Positions 8,627 to 20,106 of a stretch of 64,000 nt of DNA are shown here, in pieces. Positions within the stretch are counted from its first letter, which is position 1. Each line of letters opens with the position of its first letter. Below the pieces are notes generated by a model. It saw nothing but the letters and a program-made list of their open reading frames with translations, did no database searches and was not told the origin of the DNA. A program made the translations under genes and the position numbers. The DNA comes from CAVZRC01 sp963777695 (GTDB lineage Bacteria > Planctomycetota > Planctomycetia > Isosphaerales > Isosphaeraceae), in the NCBI GenBank assembly GCA_963777695.1, contig CAVZRC010000003.1:4588001-4652000 (forward strand), read 5' to 3'.

Positions 8627-11102
8627 TCAGGGGCGGCGTGCGTCCGTTGGGGCTTCCGTGTCCATAAGGGTTCCACGACTGGCCAGCAGCCGTTCGACGC
8701 GCTCCCGCAAAGCGACGCTCTCGGGGACGAGCTCGACGGCCCTGCGGAGGTAGGGGACCGCCTCGCGGTGACGGCCGGTCGCGGCGAGTGTCTGGCCGAG
8801 CCTTTCGCAGACCGACGCCATCAGACGTCGGTAAGGTTCGACCGTCGGGTGCTCCTGGATCACCGCCTCGAAGAGCTCCACGGCGCGCCGGTCCTCGGTC
8901 TCAGCCTCTGCGGGACGAGCCAGGCTTCGCAGGATCCCGGAGAAGTGGTGATGAGACCACGCCAGCCCGACTCGGAAGTCGGGGACGAACGGGAAGTCCG
9001 CGGCGAGCCGTCCCTTCGCGGCCATGACGGACCGGCAGGCCCGTAGCGTTTCCTCGGGGTCCTCGGGTCGTCCGCAATATCTCGGGACGGCGAAGAGCAA
9101 CTCGAGCAGGACGACCTTGTGCCGGTACGCGGGGTCGTTCGGGAAGTCAACCTCCAGACACCGGGCGATGTCACGGGCCGACCTCATCGAGCGCATCGCC
9201 TTCCGCGTGACGGCCGGTCGCGACCAGAAGGTGGGCGAACAGGGCCTCGGCTTCCGAGAGGTCAGCCCGGGCCATGAACGATCCGTCCCGGAGTGCGTGA
9301 CGGAGTTCCACCGCCTCCTTCTGGAGTCGCTCCTTCTCCGCGGCATCGACGGGGTCAACGATGCCGATCGTCTTGCTCAGCTCCAGGCAGTCGCGGCTGA
9401 CGGCCCGACGATATCGGGCCTCGCCGGGGTATTCCGCGGCGAGGCGGCGGTGGGCGGAGAGGGCGCGACGGAGGACCGCTCCGGCCTCGGGCTTTCGTTG
9501 CGCGAGCCATGCCCCCCAGTCGCTCAGCGTGTCGGCCGATTCCTCGCGGAACCGAAGGCTCTCCGGGGCGGCGGCCACCAGCAGGACCAGGCGGCGGTCA
9601 GCCTCGCGGTATGCCCGCTCGACCTCCTCGGGCCGGTGTCGCGAGCCGGCCAGGATGTTGGCAACGCGGTGGTATGACCTCGCGGCCCCCCAGCGAACTT
9701 CGGGATCGCCGGGATTCTGGACCAGCACCCGCTCGTAGATGGCCAAGGCCTTGAGCTGGAGCCCCCGAACCTCCTGGGCACGCTCGGGGTCGCGGGTGAA
9801 CTCCATCCCGCTGGTCGAGAGGCAATATTCGTCGAGGGCCGTGAGCGCGGCGCGGAGGTTCTCGCGGGACCGGGACTGTTCGCGCCAGAGCAGGCCGGCC
9901 CCGACAGCCAGGCCGAGGACGGCCACCGCCAGCACGAGCGCCGCCGCCGACACGACCGACCGGTGCCTCAGGGTCCAGCGAGTCACCCGGCGCCACAGGC
10001 CAGGACGGCGGGCGAGCACCGTCCGGCCGTCGAGGAATCGCCGCAGATCGCTCGAGAGCTCCTCCGCCGAGCCGTAGCGCTCGCCGGGCTCCTTGGCCAT
10101 GGCCCGCAGCAGGACCGTCTCCAGGTCGCGCGGGATGGCCGGGTCGAGCTTCCGCGGTGCGACCGGCTCCCTGTCGGCGATCTGTCGCAGCAGATCCTGG
10201 CGGTCGTCGCCGACAAAAGAAGGCCGGAGCGTCAACATCTCGTAAAGGGTCGCGCCCAGCCCGTACACATCGGAGCGGGGGTCGTGTCCGGGGCGGCCGC
10301 TCGCCTGCTCGGGGCTCAGGTAACGAAGCGTCCCGATCACGTCGCCGGTCCGCGTGAGGTCGGCGCCCTCGAGGAACCGGGCCAGTCCGAAGTCGGCGAC
10401 CCAGAGGTGTCCCGACGGCTCGACCAGGAGGTTGGCCGGCTTGACGTCGCGATGCAGCACGCCCAGGCCGTGCGCGTGCTCCAGCGCCTCGGCCGCCTGC
10501 AAGATCAGCTCGGCCGCCGCACGAGTTCGGGACGCCCACTCCCCGGGCCAGGGCCGGAGACCCGCGAGGACATCGGCGAGCGAGCACCCGTCGATGAATT
10601 GCATGGCGTAGTAATGGACCCCCTGTTCGCAGCCGACGGCGATGACGGGGACAATGTGGGGGTGGTTCAACGCCGATGCCGCCTGCGCCTCGACGCGGAA
10701 CCGCGCCAGCCGTCTGGGGTCCATCGCGGAGGCGCGGGGGAGCACCTTCAAGGCCAGGCGACGGCCGGTCGCCATCTGCTCGGCCTCATAAACCACCCCC
10801 ATGCCCCCCCGGCCGACCTCCCGGATGATCCGGTAATCACCCAGCCGGTCCGAGTCGAGGTGGAACGGGTGTCCGGGCCGCCCCCTTTCGAGGAGCGACG
10901 GCTCGCGCAGGGCGACGACTGCCGCGGCGGCCGGGAGGATGTCCAGGAGCGCCTCGGCGTGTTCGGGGTGCTCGGCGGCGAACGCCGCGGGGTCGGCCGG
11001 CCAGCCGTTCTGAATGCGCTCGATGAACTGATCGAGGAGCTCGGCGACGGCGGCTTCGCTCGCGATCGCCGGGGCCGCCTGCCTGGTACGAAAGGCCGTC
11101 AT
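8627..11102 (-). CDS. Membrane Ser/Thr protein kinase with helical-repeat C-terminus (frameshifted)
   Basis: This is a planctomycete-type eukaryotic-like kinase of about 825 residues. The kinase domain is complete: P-loop GRGGMGVVYEAEQ, catalytic loop VLHRDVKPANLLV, DFGLARF and GTLRYLSPEQASG. A single transmembrane helix follows (AAALVLAVAVLGLAVGAGLL), then a long TPR-like helical region repeating 'ADFP...YR' units (ECLEVDFP, AAEYPGEARYR, AADFPFVPDFR). The frame shifts near 9185, after HAEGDALDE, and homology continues as RSARDIARCLEVDFP. The ATG at 11102 overlaps the stop of an ECF sigma factor in an ATGA motif, so the two are translationally coupled and probably form one sigma-kinase signalling unit. 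Confidence 0.86.
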
Positions 11103-11695
11103 GGATGGCCCTCCAGCAACAACTGGAGCCGCCGGAGGGCGCGGAGATGCCGCACCCGCGCGGCCCCTTCACTGATCCCCATTGCCTCGGCGACCCCGGC
11201 GACGGGCAGCGACTCGATATCGCGGAGGACCAGGATCCGGCGGTCGTCTTCGGGCAATCGGAGGATCGCGTCCCGCACGCGCTGCCTCGTCTCGTCCCGG
11301 ATCAGCCGCTCGCAGGGACTCGACCCGACGGCGTCCGGCAGGCGAATCGGCGACCCGTCCCCCCGGCACTCCTCCCGGGCGATGCTCCGCCTGCCCGCGC
11401 GGATGTGTCGGCGATGGAGCTTGGCCAGGCGCTCCCGAGCGAATTGACAGAGCCACGGGAACAGCGGCAGCGGCGGGTTCCGCAAATAGCCGGGCAGGCT
11501 CCGTGCGGCCGCCGCCAGCGCCTCCTGAACCACATCGGAGGGATCGAGCCGTGCGGCGAGCCGCCGGTCGAGCCGGCCCACGATCATCCGACGGAGCCGG
11601 TCGCGCTGGGCCGTCAGGATGGCCCCCGCCGCCGCGGGGTCGCCCCCACGGGCTCGCTCGATGAGTTCGCCGGAGTCCAAGGGCGTCAAGGGCAT
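11099..11695 (-). CDS. ECF-type RNA polymerase sigma factor
   Basis: The 198-residue protein has a sigma-70 region 2 (RLDRRLAARLDPSDVVQEALAA, with the DPSDVVQE signature of planctomycete ECF-like factors, then LPLFPWLCQFARERLAKL) and region 4 (LRLPEDDRRILVLRDIESL, then AEAMGISEGAARVRHLRALRRL, a helix-turn-helix). The ATG at 11695 is chosen because GGGAGAT lies before it and because upstream residues look random. The stop overlaps the start of the kinase at 11102. No anti-sigma factor is adjacent; in this phylum the coupled kinase is thought to take part in control of such sigma factors, which is an inference here. Confidence 0.85.
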   Translation of the reverse strand: MPLTPLDSGELIERARGGDPAAAGAILTAQRDRLRRMIVGRLDRRLAARLDPSDVVQEALAAAARSLPGYLRNPPLPLFPWLCQFARERLAKLHRRHIRAGRRSIAREECRGDGSPIRLPDAVGSSPCERLIRDETRQRVRDAILRLPEDDRRILVLRDIESLPVAGVAEAMGISEGAARVRHLRALRRLQLLLEGHP

Positions 11696-11851
11696 GATAA
11701 AGCCATCTCCCGAAAGAACGTCGTTTTCCTCAAAGAGAGACTTTCCCAGATCCCGGGAAACGTTACAACATTTTCGCACGGCAGCCAGCGTGCGCGACCA
11801 TGGGCAATTTGTGCAAGGTCGGAAAGGATGAGTGGCTCCGTCACGCCCATT

Positions 11852-11940
11852 GGAATTCCGGGATGAGGCGACTTCCCTCGTCACGCGATGGATCGACCGG
11901 TTAGGATATCCGGGGCCATGGGCAATCCTCGACTCTCAGG
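11852..11940. repeat. Dispersed ~90-bp element, copy B
   Basis: This is the second copy of the element found at 7131-7220. Here the hairpin arms GATGAGG and CCTCGTC can pair over seven positions. It lies in the divergent intergenic region between the ECF sigma gene and the VanZ-like gene, ending about 12 bases before the latter's start, so it could act in the 5' leader of that gene. A partial extra copy of its 5' part (GGATGAG, then GTCACGC) lies just upstream at 11827-11846. Confidence 0.55.
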
Positions 11941-11952
11941 AGACAGCAGCCG

Positions 11953-12426
11953 GTGAATCCCCCCCCGACGCCCCAGGGCGACGCCGAATCGGAGCGAATC
12001 CCGTCGAGGTACGAGCGCCGGGTGGCGACCTTTCGCGTGACGGTCGCCGTCCTCTGGACCCTCGTCATCCTGACGCTGTGCTGGCTACCCAGGCACGTCG
12101 TGCAAGAGGTCGAGAAGGAATCATCCTGGTTTGAGATCGCGAATCTCGACAAGCTCGTCCACTGGGGCATCTTCATGCTCTTCGCGATCTTCTGGATGCG
12201 CGTCGGGCCGCCGCGATGGCGCACGATGTGGGTTGCTGCCGCAGGGCTCGCTTTGGCGGTCGTCAGCGAGCTGGGCCAGTTGATCCCGGCCGTCGGCCGC
12301 GACGCGTCCTTTGCCGACGGCCTGAGCGATCTCATCGGCGTCATGCTTGGGGTGTTACTCGCCGCGACGCTCGAGCCGCTCTTCCGACGGTTGGAGTCCC
12401 TGGTCTTTCGAAAGTCGTCAGCCTGA
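11953..12426 (+). CDS. VanZ-like family membrane protein
   Basis: The 157-residue product has four predicted membrane segments (VAVLWTLVILTLCWLP, KLVHWGIFMLFAIFWM, MWVAAAGLALAVVSELGQL, LIGVMLGVLLAATLEPL). The VanZ family signature is visible as DKLVHWGIF and SELGQLIP...RDASFADGLSDLIG. VanZ-like proteins are small integral membrane proteins; the founding member gives teicoplanin resistance, but most members have no known function. The start is GTG at 11953, about 10 bases after AGGAGA. It stands apart from its neighbours, with the dispersed element in its leader. Confidence 0.75.
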   Translation: MNPPPTPQGDAESERIPSRYERRVATFRVTVAVLWTLVILTLCWLPRHVVQEVEKESSWFEIANLDKLVHWGIFMLFAIFWMRVGPPRWRTMWVAAAGLALAVVSELGQLIPAVGRDASFADGLSDLIGVMLGVLLAATLEPLFRRLESLVFRKSSA

Positions 12427-12465
12427 CCATTCACCCGACGGGACCCGATCGGGGGGAGCTTGGAC

Positions 12466-14362
12466 ATGGGCCACTACAGGTCGCTCGGGATTCTCATCGC
12501 GCTCGCGATCCTCATCGCGATCTTCGGGCCGGTCGCCGCCTTCGAGGGCGATCGCACCTTGTCGCTGTCCTGGGACAAGGAGATGCTCACGATCCGAGGC
12601 CAGCACTTGCCCGGCGGCGCCGTCGCGGTCTGGTATATCGAGGCCTATTGCCGGCCTGGCTCCACGTCACGCGACTGGAAACGGACGGTCATTCCCCACA
12701 AAACGGAGCTGGTCGAGGCGGACAGGGACGGCCGTCGCATCAAGCTCCGGTCGCGACTCGACGACGGCGTGGTGGTCGACCATGAGATCCGCGCCGGTCG
12801 GGACGAGGTCGATTTCCGGCTGGTCGCGACCAACCCGACCGCCGTGGAGTCGCATGCGCAATGGGCACAGCCCTGCATCCGGGTCGACCGATTCACGGGC
12901 ACGAAGGCCGAACGATCGTCCGAGGACTATCTCCCGCGGTGTTTCATCTATGTCGATGGCAAGCCGGTCCGAATGCCGACGGCGCCCTGGGCACGGTCCG
13001 CGCTTTATACTCCCGGCCAGGTCTGGTGCCCCGAAGGCGTGAGCCGAGACGACGTCAATCCGCGGCCCGCTGAGCACCATCGTCCCCTCCATCGGAGTGA
13101 TCGGTTGCGTCTCGGCCGACGGCAAGGAGTTGCTGGCGACCGCGTGGGAGCCCTACCAGGAGCTGTTCCAGGGCGTCATCGTTTGCCTGCACTCCGACTT
13201 CCGGATCGGCGGCTTGAAGCCGGGAGAATCGAAGGCGATCCGCGGCAAGATCTACCTGATGCCGGCCGATTTCGCGGCGCTGGAAGCTCGATACCGCACG
13301 GACTTCCCCGAGCACGTCCGTCGCGGCACGCCCATCAAGGCCGTCGCGTCGGAGAAGCGGCTCATCGAGTTCGGCTGGGACGAGCCAGGGACGGCCTTCC
13401 TGCGGTCCCATCGCGGCGAGCTCGAATCCACGCCCTTCGACGGCTGCGTCTTCCACGCCGACGTCCGGTCCGCGCAAGGTACGCCCGTCAGCTTCACGTG
13501 GCTTTGCTGGGGACGTCACGCTTCACCCCGGAAGAGCTCGAGGCGCCGCGAGGACCTCTGAGTCGATCGGCGAAACGCGGTTCCGACACAATTTCCTCCG
13601 CTTCAATATGACCCCGGCCGACCTCGACTGGTTCGACGACCACGCGGCCGTCATGAACAACGCCCGGCTGGCCGCGCAGCTCGCCCGCGCGGGCCGATGC
13701 CGGGGATCCTCCTCGACACCGAACAATACCAGGGGAAGCTCTTCGACTACGCGAAGCAACGCGACGCGACGCGTCAGACCTGGGACGAGTACGCCGCCCA
13801 GGCCCGCCGACGCGGCCGGGAGCTCATGACCGCCTTCCAGGACGGATGCCCCGACCTGACCGTCCTCGTGACCTTCGGTCATAGCCTGCTCTGGAAGCAA
13901 GGCGAGCACGGGAAGAAACCGCTCGCCGAGTGCCGATATGGCCTGCTCGTCCCCTTCCTGGATGGGATGATCGAGGCGTCCCGGGGCCGGACCGGATCGT
14001 CAACGGTCACGAGATGTCCTACGGCTACCGCGATGCCGACGCCTTCGCGAAGGCCCGCCGGGCGATCAAGGAAGGCGCCGCGACCCTGGCCGCCGACCCG
14101 GCCGCTTATCGGCGCGTGGTCTCGGCCGGCTTCGGACTCTGGCTCGATTACGACTGGCGCAAGGAGGGCTGGGACACGGCCGATGTCGAGAAGAATTACT
14201 TCTCACCCTCGCGACTCGAGGCCAGCCTGCGCGCCGCCCTCGAACAAACCGATGAACTTGTCTGGATCTATACCGAGAAGCCCAGATGGTGGTCGGCCGG
14301 CGGCAAGTCGGTCGACCTCCCCCCGGCGTACATCGAGGCCGTGCGACGCGCTCGACGGAGCG
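12466..14362 (+). pseudogene. Secreted hypothetical protein, broken by about five frameshifts
   Basis: One long coding region can be followed through all three frames from an ATG at 12466 with a GGGGGAG site. It begins with a signal-anchor (SLGILIALAILIAIFGPVAA) and a beta-rich domain (KRTVIPHKTELVEADRDG). It then passes through STIVPSIGVIGCVSADGKEL, FTPEELE, NFLRFNMTPADLDWFDDHAA, GILLDTEQYQGKLFDYAKQR, LTVLVTFGHSLLW, RIVNGHEMSYGYRDADAF and PRWWSAGGKSVDLPPAYIEA. Frame changes fall near 13065, 13515, 13545, 13700 and 13983. The C-terminal half looks like a TIM-barrel glycosidase-like fold (LLDTEQY, YGLLVPFLDGM), but I cannot name an activity. The 3' end is uncertain. The number of breaks may reflect true decay or local sequence errors. 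Confidence 0.6.
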
Positions 14363-14368
14363 AGACCG

Positions 14369-14471
14369 GAGACCGTGATACGGACGAGACATGTGACCAC
14401 GATCATGAGACTGTGATTCGGACGGGACATGTGACCACGGTCGTGAGACCGTGGTTCGGACGGGACGAACG
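14369..14471 (+). repeat. Tandem 38-bp repeat, about 2.7 copies
   Basis: Units start at 14369, 14407 and 14445. Each begins GAGACYGTG and contains CGGACGRGACATGTGACCAC; the third is cut short after CGGACGGGAC. The block lies just after the homologous end of the broken hypothetical gene and before a convergent kinase gene. It may contain alternating inverted halves (GACCACGGTCGTGAG) able to form hairpins. Confidence 0.7.
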
Positions 14472-14597
14472 TCCTCCAGCCTCGGGCGTGAGCCCGATCC
14501 GGCGGGCGCGCCGATCGCACTCACCTACGAGGTTCGAGACCCGACGAGCGCGCCGCCGCATTCCTGAACCAGGCTCGAGGCTCGCCAGACCGATCGA

Positions 14598-17500
14598 TCA
14601 GAAACTCGTCTCGGTCGTCTCGTTGCTGATGCGCGAGAATCCCGGCGTGTACATCCCGGCCCATCGGAGGGGCGAGACGATCCCCTGGTCCTTGATCCAT
14701 CGCTCGGCGGCCCCGCGGAGCGCTCGGGTCTCGTCGTTGGGCTGGACTTCGCCGAGCCGATACCGCATGAGCTGGGCGTTGAGCGGCATGTCGGCCTGCT
14801 CGTAGAGTGCGGCGGCCGAATTGAGATTGGCCACGGCTCGAATCGAATCCTCCTCGCAGGCGGCGACCGCGGCGCGGAGGAAATGGGCGTGGGCGACGGC
14901 CCAGCCCTGGCCCTCCCGGACGAGCCGGTCGGCGTCGCGCCCGGCCTGCTTGAGGAACGGACGGGCATCGGCGGCTTTCTCCGCCATCGCCACCGCGGCC
15001 CGCGCCCGCTGCTCGAGCATCCGGATCCGGATCAGTTGGGTCTGGAACAGCAGCGAGCGGGAATACTCGGGCCAGGACGATTCGATGCGGACCCACGCCC
15101 GCGAGACGTCCCCCCGGTACAGATCGAGGTGGACCAGGGCATCGAGCGCGTCGCTATGCTGGAGGTTGAACGGCCGGTCTCCCCGGTTCCTCAGCAGCGC
15201 CTCGAGATCGGCCTCCGACGGAGGGACCTCGTTGCCGGCCAGCTTGATAATCGTCATGTAGAACGCCGTCAAGGTCGAGGCCGCGTAGAGGTCGCCGCGG
15301 TCCTGGGCCTCGCGATACAGCACGGTCCAGATCCGCTTGAGCTCGGCGATCTCGCCCAGTTGCACCAGCGCCCAGAGCCCGAGGTTGTGCCCGGTGTCGC
15401 GCTCCCAGGCGACGCCCGTGCAACGGTTCCGGAAGAGCGACTCGGCCTGGTCGAGCGAAGTCCGAGCGGCCTTCCATCGCCCGAACAAGAGCGCGCTGAT
15501 CCCGCGAACCAGCTCGACCATGCCCTGGGCATGGGGGGACTGGATGCGGTCGGCCAGCCGTCCGGCATCTTCCAAAAGGGCGGCGACCTGAGGCTCCGCG
15601 GGCAAGCCGGTCGTCGCCCGATGTGCCGCCTCCATGGCGATGGCCCGGGCGATCCGGAACGGCTCGCCCGCCCGCAGTGCCAGCAGCAGACCTCGGGTCT
15701 GGAAGTCGGCACCCCGGATCGGCTCGATCATGCTCAGCCCCGCGACGGCCGACCAGCAGAGGTCGATGCGGGTCAGCTCCATCGCGGAGACGTGCGCCTC
15801 GTCGCGCTCGCGGAAGCCCAGGCCGCGCAGCCGGAGCCGCGCGCGATGCCAGATCATAGACGCCAGGGCGCGTCGGGGCGTCTCGGGCATGCTCACGCCC
15901 ATCGGCCCGAAGAGGGTGCGCAACAGGGCCAGGCCCTCGTCGAGGTGCCCGCTGATGAGGAGCTGGGCCGAGGCGAGCCGTTTCAACTCCAGCGCGTTCG
16001 GCCGCGCCCGCCGACGGGGCCGCCGACAGGTACGCCTGCGCGGCCTCGGCGCCCCGGCCGGCGTTGGTCAGGGCGTCGCCCAGCCGCCTCCACAGGACGC
16101 TGACCTCCGCGGCCGGGCCGGGGTGGAGTTCCAGGGCGATCCGGTAGAGCCGCGCGGCGTGGTCGAAGGCCAGCGCCGCGGCCGCCTGGTCGGCGCCCCG
16201 GGAATAGTATTCGCAGGCGCGGACCAGGTCGCCGGCGCCTCGGTAATGCCCGGCGAGGACCTCCGAGTCGACCGGTCCGGACGCCGAGAGCACCACGACC
16301 AGCCGCTCGTGGTGCCATTTCAGGAGTTGCGGCGTCTGGTGGGCGACCACGGTCTCGCGGATCCGGTCGTGGTAGATCTCGATGTCGTCCTGCTGGGTCT
16401 GGCCGATGCATCGGATCAGCCTGGCCGTGCGGAGTGAGGCCAGGGCCACCCGGGCGCCGTTGCCCAGCTCGACGGCCTGGAAGGCCAGCGCCTGTCGGAT
16501 CGGACGCCCCGAGACGGCCACGGCGCCCAGCAGCCGTTGTGCGTCCTCCGGCTGCCGACGGATCCGCGCCCAGAGCACTTCATCCAGGTCGAGCTGGCCG
16601 ATCGCGTCCCAGCGATCGATCGGCTCGCCGCCCTGGATGTGCTTGACCAGTTCATCGATGAACAGCGGGTTGCCGCCCGACTCCCGAGCCACCACGTGCG
16701 CCTGGGCCCGCGAGACGGCGTCGTCTCGTCCCAGCAGGACCAGCGCCAGTTCGCGCGCCTCGGACTGGGTCAGCGGCTCGACGGCCAGATCGCGATGGTC
16801 GAGCCGGGGCGAGCCGTCGGCGATCGACCTGCGGATCTCGTTGAGGAAGGGGCTCCGCTTCTCGTCCTCCGATCGGAAGCTGCCGATGAACAGCAAGGCG
16901 GGCGACTGCGCCGAGCAGAGCAGGTCGGACAGGAGCAGGGCGCTGTCGACGTCGCCCCACTGGAGGTCGTCGATGGCCAGGACGAGCGGGCTCCGCTTGC
17001 CGAGCTTCGCCAGCAGCTCGCGGAGCCCGGCGAAGGCGCGTCGACGCACCTCCTGCTGATCGGGCACGTCGGGCGTGTCGGTGCGCGCCTGGGCGACGGC
17101 CTCGACGCTCTGCAAGACGGGGAAGACCCTGGCGAGGACCGACACATCCTGCGGCAGCAGCGACTGGACCTTCCGCGGCGAGAGAGATTTCAGGTGGCGG
17201 GCCAGCGAGTCGATCAGGCTATCCAGAGCCTTGTAAGGGACCGACTCCCGCTCGTAGCACCGACCCGTGAGGACGACGGCCTCCTCGCGGGCGATCAGCC
17301 CGTCGAGGAACGACCGGATCAGCGTCGACTTGCCGGTCCCGGTCCGGCCGAAGACGAAGATCGACTCGGTGCGACCCTTGCCCAGCCCGGCGAAGACCCC
17401 GTCGAGGATCTGCATGTGCCGCGACCGCCCGATCAAAGGGAGCTCGCGACTCGCCTCGTGGACGTTAACCGGATCGACGGCCTGTCCGCACAGGACGGCG

Positions 17501-18909
17501 ATGATCTCGCGACCGCCCGGCCGTCGCGACGGGTCGCGGTCCAGCAGTTTGACGCAGAGGCCGACCAGGTCCTCCGCGAGCCCGTCGACGAGCGATGCCG
17601 GCGAGGCAGGCACTTGGGTCCTCTTGGCCAGGACGAGCTCCTGAACCGAGCCGACGAAGGGGAGCTGGCCGGTCAGGACCTCGTAGAGCATGACCCCGAT
17701 GCTGTACCAGTCGCTGGCCGGCGTGATGCTCAGCCCGGCGGCCTGCTCGGGCGACATGTGCGCCAGCGTGCCGACAATCTGTCGGTCGTTGCTCTTGTAA
17801 CGGCCCGAGCTTTCCAGGTCGGTGGTCAGCCCGAAGTCGAGCAGGACGACCCGCCCCTCGCCGGTCACCAGAACGTTCGTCGGCTTGATGTCCCGGTGGA
17901 GCTTCCCGGCCTGGTGCAACGCCTCGATCCCCTCGGCCAACTGCCGCAAGGCGTCGCGGAGGCGGGCCTCGTCGAATCGAGGCGCCGGGCCGTCCCGGTC
18001 GGGGGATGGGATTTCCGTCGGCCCTTTCCCGAGGCCCCCCGCCGTCGGCCTGCGCACATAGGTCACGAAGTCGCACCCCTCGACGAGCTCCATGGTGAAG
18101 AACCATCGATCGTCAACGGAGAACAGCTCATACAGGTTGACCAGGTTGGAGTGTGTGAGATCGCTGAGGACGCGAAACTCGTCCTTGAACCGGACCAGGG
18201 CCATCGGGTCAACGCGTCGCATCGTCTTGAGGGCGACCAGCTCCCCGCGCCGCTGATCGTAAGCTTCGTAGACGACGCCCATCCCGCCCGCGCCCAGGCG
18301 GCGGACGAGCGTGAACCCCAGGGACTTCAGCAGGGCCTTGAGGCTCACGGTCTCGGCGAGGAGATGATGGCTATCGTCGAGCGAGAACTTCAGGTCCTCG
18401 CCATCGCCGGTCTCGGCCGCGGCGCCGGCCGGATCGCGTGTGCTCTGGATGGCCTTCGTGGGGATCGGGATGATGCCGGTGGGTTCGAGCTGGGGATCCG
18501 AGGAACTCCGATCGCCCTCGGTCTCGACCGGGGTCGATTCGATCTCGGCGGGGACGGTGTCCGACTGCGAGAGCAGCAGGGATGGCGACGGGCTATCGAT
18601 GGTCTCATTGAGGCGACCGGCCGACCTCCGGCGTTCTTGCCGCTCGCGGTCGACGAGGGCGCGGATGAAGTCGCCGCTCTGCGCAATGTCAGGGAAGGCC
18701 GAGAGATAGACGCGGAGCGGCAGCGGCTGGCCGCGTTGCCATCGCTGATGCAGGTCGACGAGGATGACGTCGAGCCGATCCTCGACGGGGGCTTGCGGAC
18801 ACGACGAGAGGAAGGCGAAGACGTCGGGGATGGCGAGCCCGGGCTCCCAGAGTCGGGAGAAGCATTCGGCGAGGCCTTCGCCTTGCATGGAGCCGGAGTT
18901 CAATGGCAT
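14598..18909 (-). CDS. Ser/Thr protein kinase fused to an AAA ATPase and helical-repeat domain (frameshifted)
   Basis: This is a soluble giant of about 1437 residues. After an N-terminal planctomycete kinase leader (DVILVDLHQRWQRG) comes a kinase domain with GAGGMGVVYEAYD, KLHRDIKPTNVLV and DFGLTTD. Next is a predicted STAND-like ATPase with Walker A GRTGTGKSTLIRSF and Walker B PLVLAIDDLQWGDVDSALL, and then a long TPR-like region. This layout matches PknK-type multi-domain signalling kinases. The frame shifts near 15995, where AQAYLSAAPSAG continues as KRLASAQLLISGHLDEGLAL. The start is chosen at ATG 18909; ATG 18888 is possible. A candidate promoter lies about 200 bases upstream. The regulated partner is unknown. 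Confidence 0.85.
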
Positions 18910-19108
18910 CGCCCGATAACCCCCGTCGCACGTCGCGAACCAGACCCTTCGAGAACGCGGCCGCATACCGACCCACCCCACCCGGGAGAAGTCCAGCGCC
19001 CCTGAACACCCGATCCGGATCGGCCACCCGGACCGACCGTGACCGCGCCGGCCGCGGTCGACCGCACCTCCTCCCGGCCTCTGCGAGATTCGCGCCGAGC
19101 CTTCCTGT

Positions 19109-19138
19109 AAGATACGGATTCCACACGGTGCCGATCAA
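19109..19138 (-). promoter_or_regulatory. Candidate sigma70-type promoter of the kinase-ATPase gene
   Basis: Reading the minus strand, TTGATC at 19138-19133 and TATCTT at 19114-19109 are separated by 18 bases, close to the TTGACA/TATAAT consensus. Transcription would start near 19102 and leave a leader of roughly 190 bases. This is a motif match only. Confidence 0.35.
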
Positions 19139-19307
19139 TTGTAGACCCTCGCCGAGTCGCCAACCCGGGGCGGGACGACCCGCGATTGGGTCCCGGACTT
19201 GACTTCGTCCGTCGCGACTCGATCGCCGGATCGCGGCACGACCGGAGACGGCTCGGTTTCGAACCACTTGCGACCTCGCGGGAGCCTCGCGACTATCGTG
19301 TTCGAGC

Positions 19308-20039
19308 TTATGAGCGTCGGAGACGCCTCCGTTTGTCCGCTGAGGTCATGGGGACGGAAAATCGAGCCTGGTACTGTTCGATTGTCATTCCCGCAACGTC
19401 CATCAGCCTCTCGACGAGTTCGTGAACGGTCGTACCGGGATTGCAGTCGATCTCCCTGGGCGTGTGCTGCCACTGGGCGCGATGGATCTGTTTCGAATTC
19501 TCGACTGCCGTCGGGACGCGAGGTGCAAGCGTCTCGAAGCAGTCCATGCTCTTCTCGTAGCGTCGGATATGCTTGCTCAGGAACGGACGGAGCATCGCGT
19601 AACCGTCGAAGCTGCGCCCGATGAGTTCGAAGTGGAGGAGAAGCCAGAACTCGAAGCAGGGATTCGACCACGCGAGTTTCAGGCCGGTGGCCCTTGCGCG
19701 ATCGACTCCCCGCTCCCAGGAAGGGTTGTCGTTCTTCCGCTCCGTGTCAACGACACACCAGACCTCGTCGAACGGCGCGAGCCGATTGCTTTCCTCGGCC
19801 GCAGCCGCTCGCTCCTCCCTGAGCCGGAGCGCCTCCGCCACGACGCCGATGATCTCGGCACCGGCTCCCACGACGTCCACGTCGGCTCGGGTCATTCCGA
19901 TCGCCGTTCGCAAAGACTCGAGGTAATTCCGCTCGGTCTCCGCCCCCTCGCAGACCACCAGGATGAACTCGCGTGGTCGGCGGTTGGGCCCCCTTCGCCG
20001 AAGCTCGGCCTCCGGCCTAACGCGATGTCGTCGAGCCAT
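19308..20039 (-). CDS. RloB-family protein (AbiLii-like defence component)
   Basis: The 243-residue protein matches the RloB family, whose fold is related to TOPRIM nuclease domains. Typical features are the basic N-terminus MARRHRVRPEAELRRRG, the strand FILVVCEGAETERNYLESL with its conserved Glu, the acidic motif FDEVWCVVDTERK, and SNPCFEFWLLLHFE. In this family the glutamate and the DxD-like pair are expected to bind metal. It lies 67 bases downstream of an RloA-like AAA ATPase on the same strand. Such pairs are known as R-M-linked Rlo genes and as the AbiL abortive-infection type, so a phage-defence role is likely but inferred. The gene is intact. Confidence 0.82.
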   Translation of the reverse strand: MARRHRVRPEAELRRRGPNRRPREFILVVCEGAETERNYLESLRTAIGMTRADVDVVGAGAEIIGVVAEALRLREERAAAAEESNRLAPFDEVWCVVDTERKNDNPSWERGVDRARATGLKLAWSNPCFEFWLLLHFELIGRSFDGYAMLRPFLSKHIRRYEKSMDCFETLAPRVPTAVENSKQIHRAQWQHTPREIDCNPGTTVHELVERLMDVAGMTIEQYQARFSVPMTSADKRRRLRRS

Positions 20040-20106
20040 CGGCAGGCTCCTCCGAAGGGAAACCGTCGAGAGGCTTCCGTTCCCGATGATGATGACTCTC
20101 GTGGGG

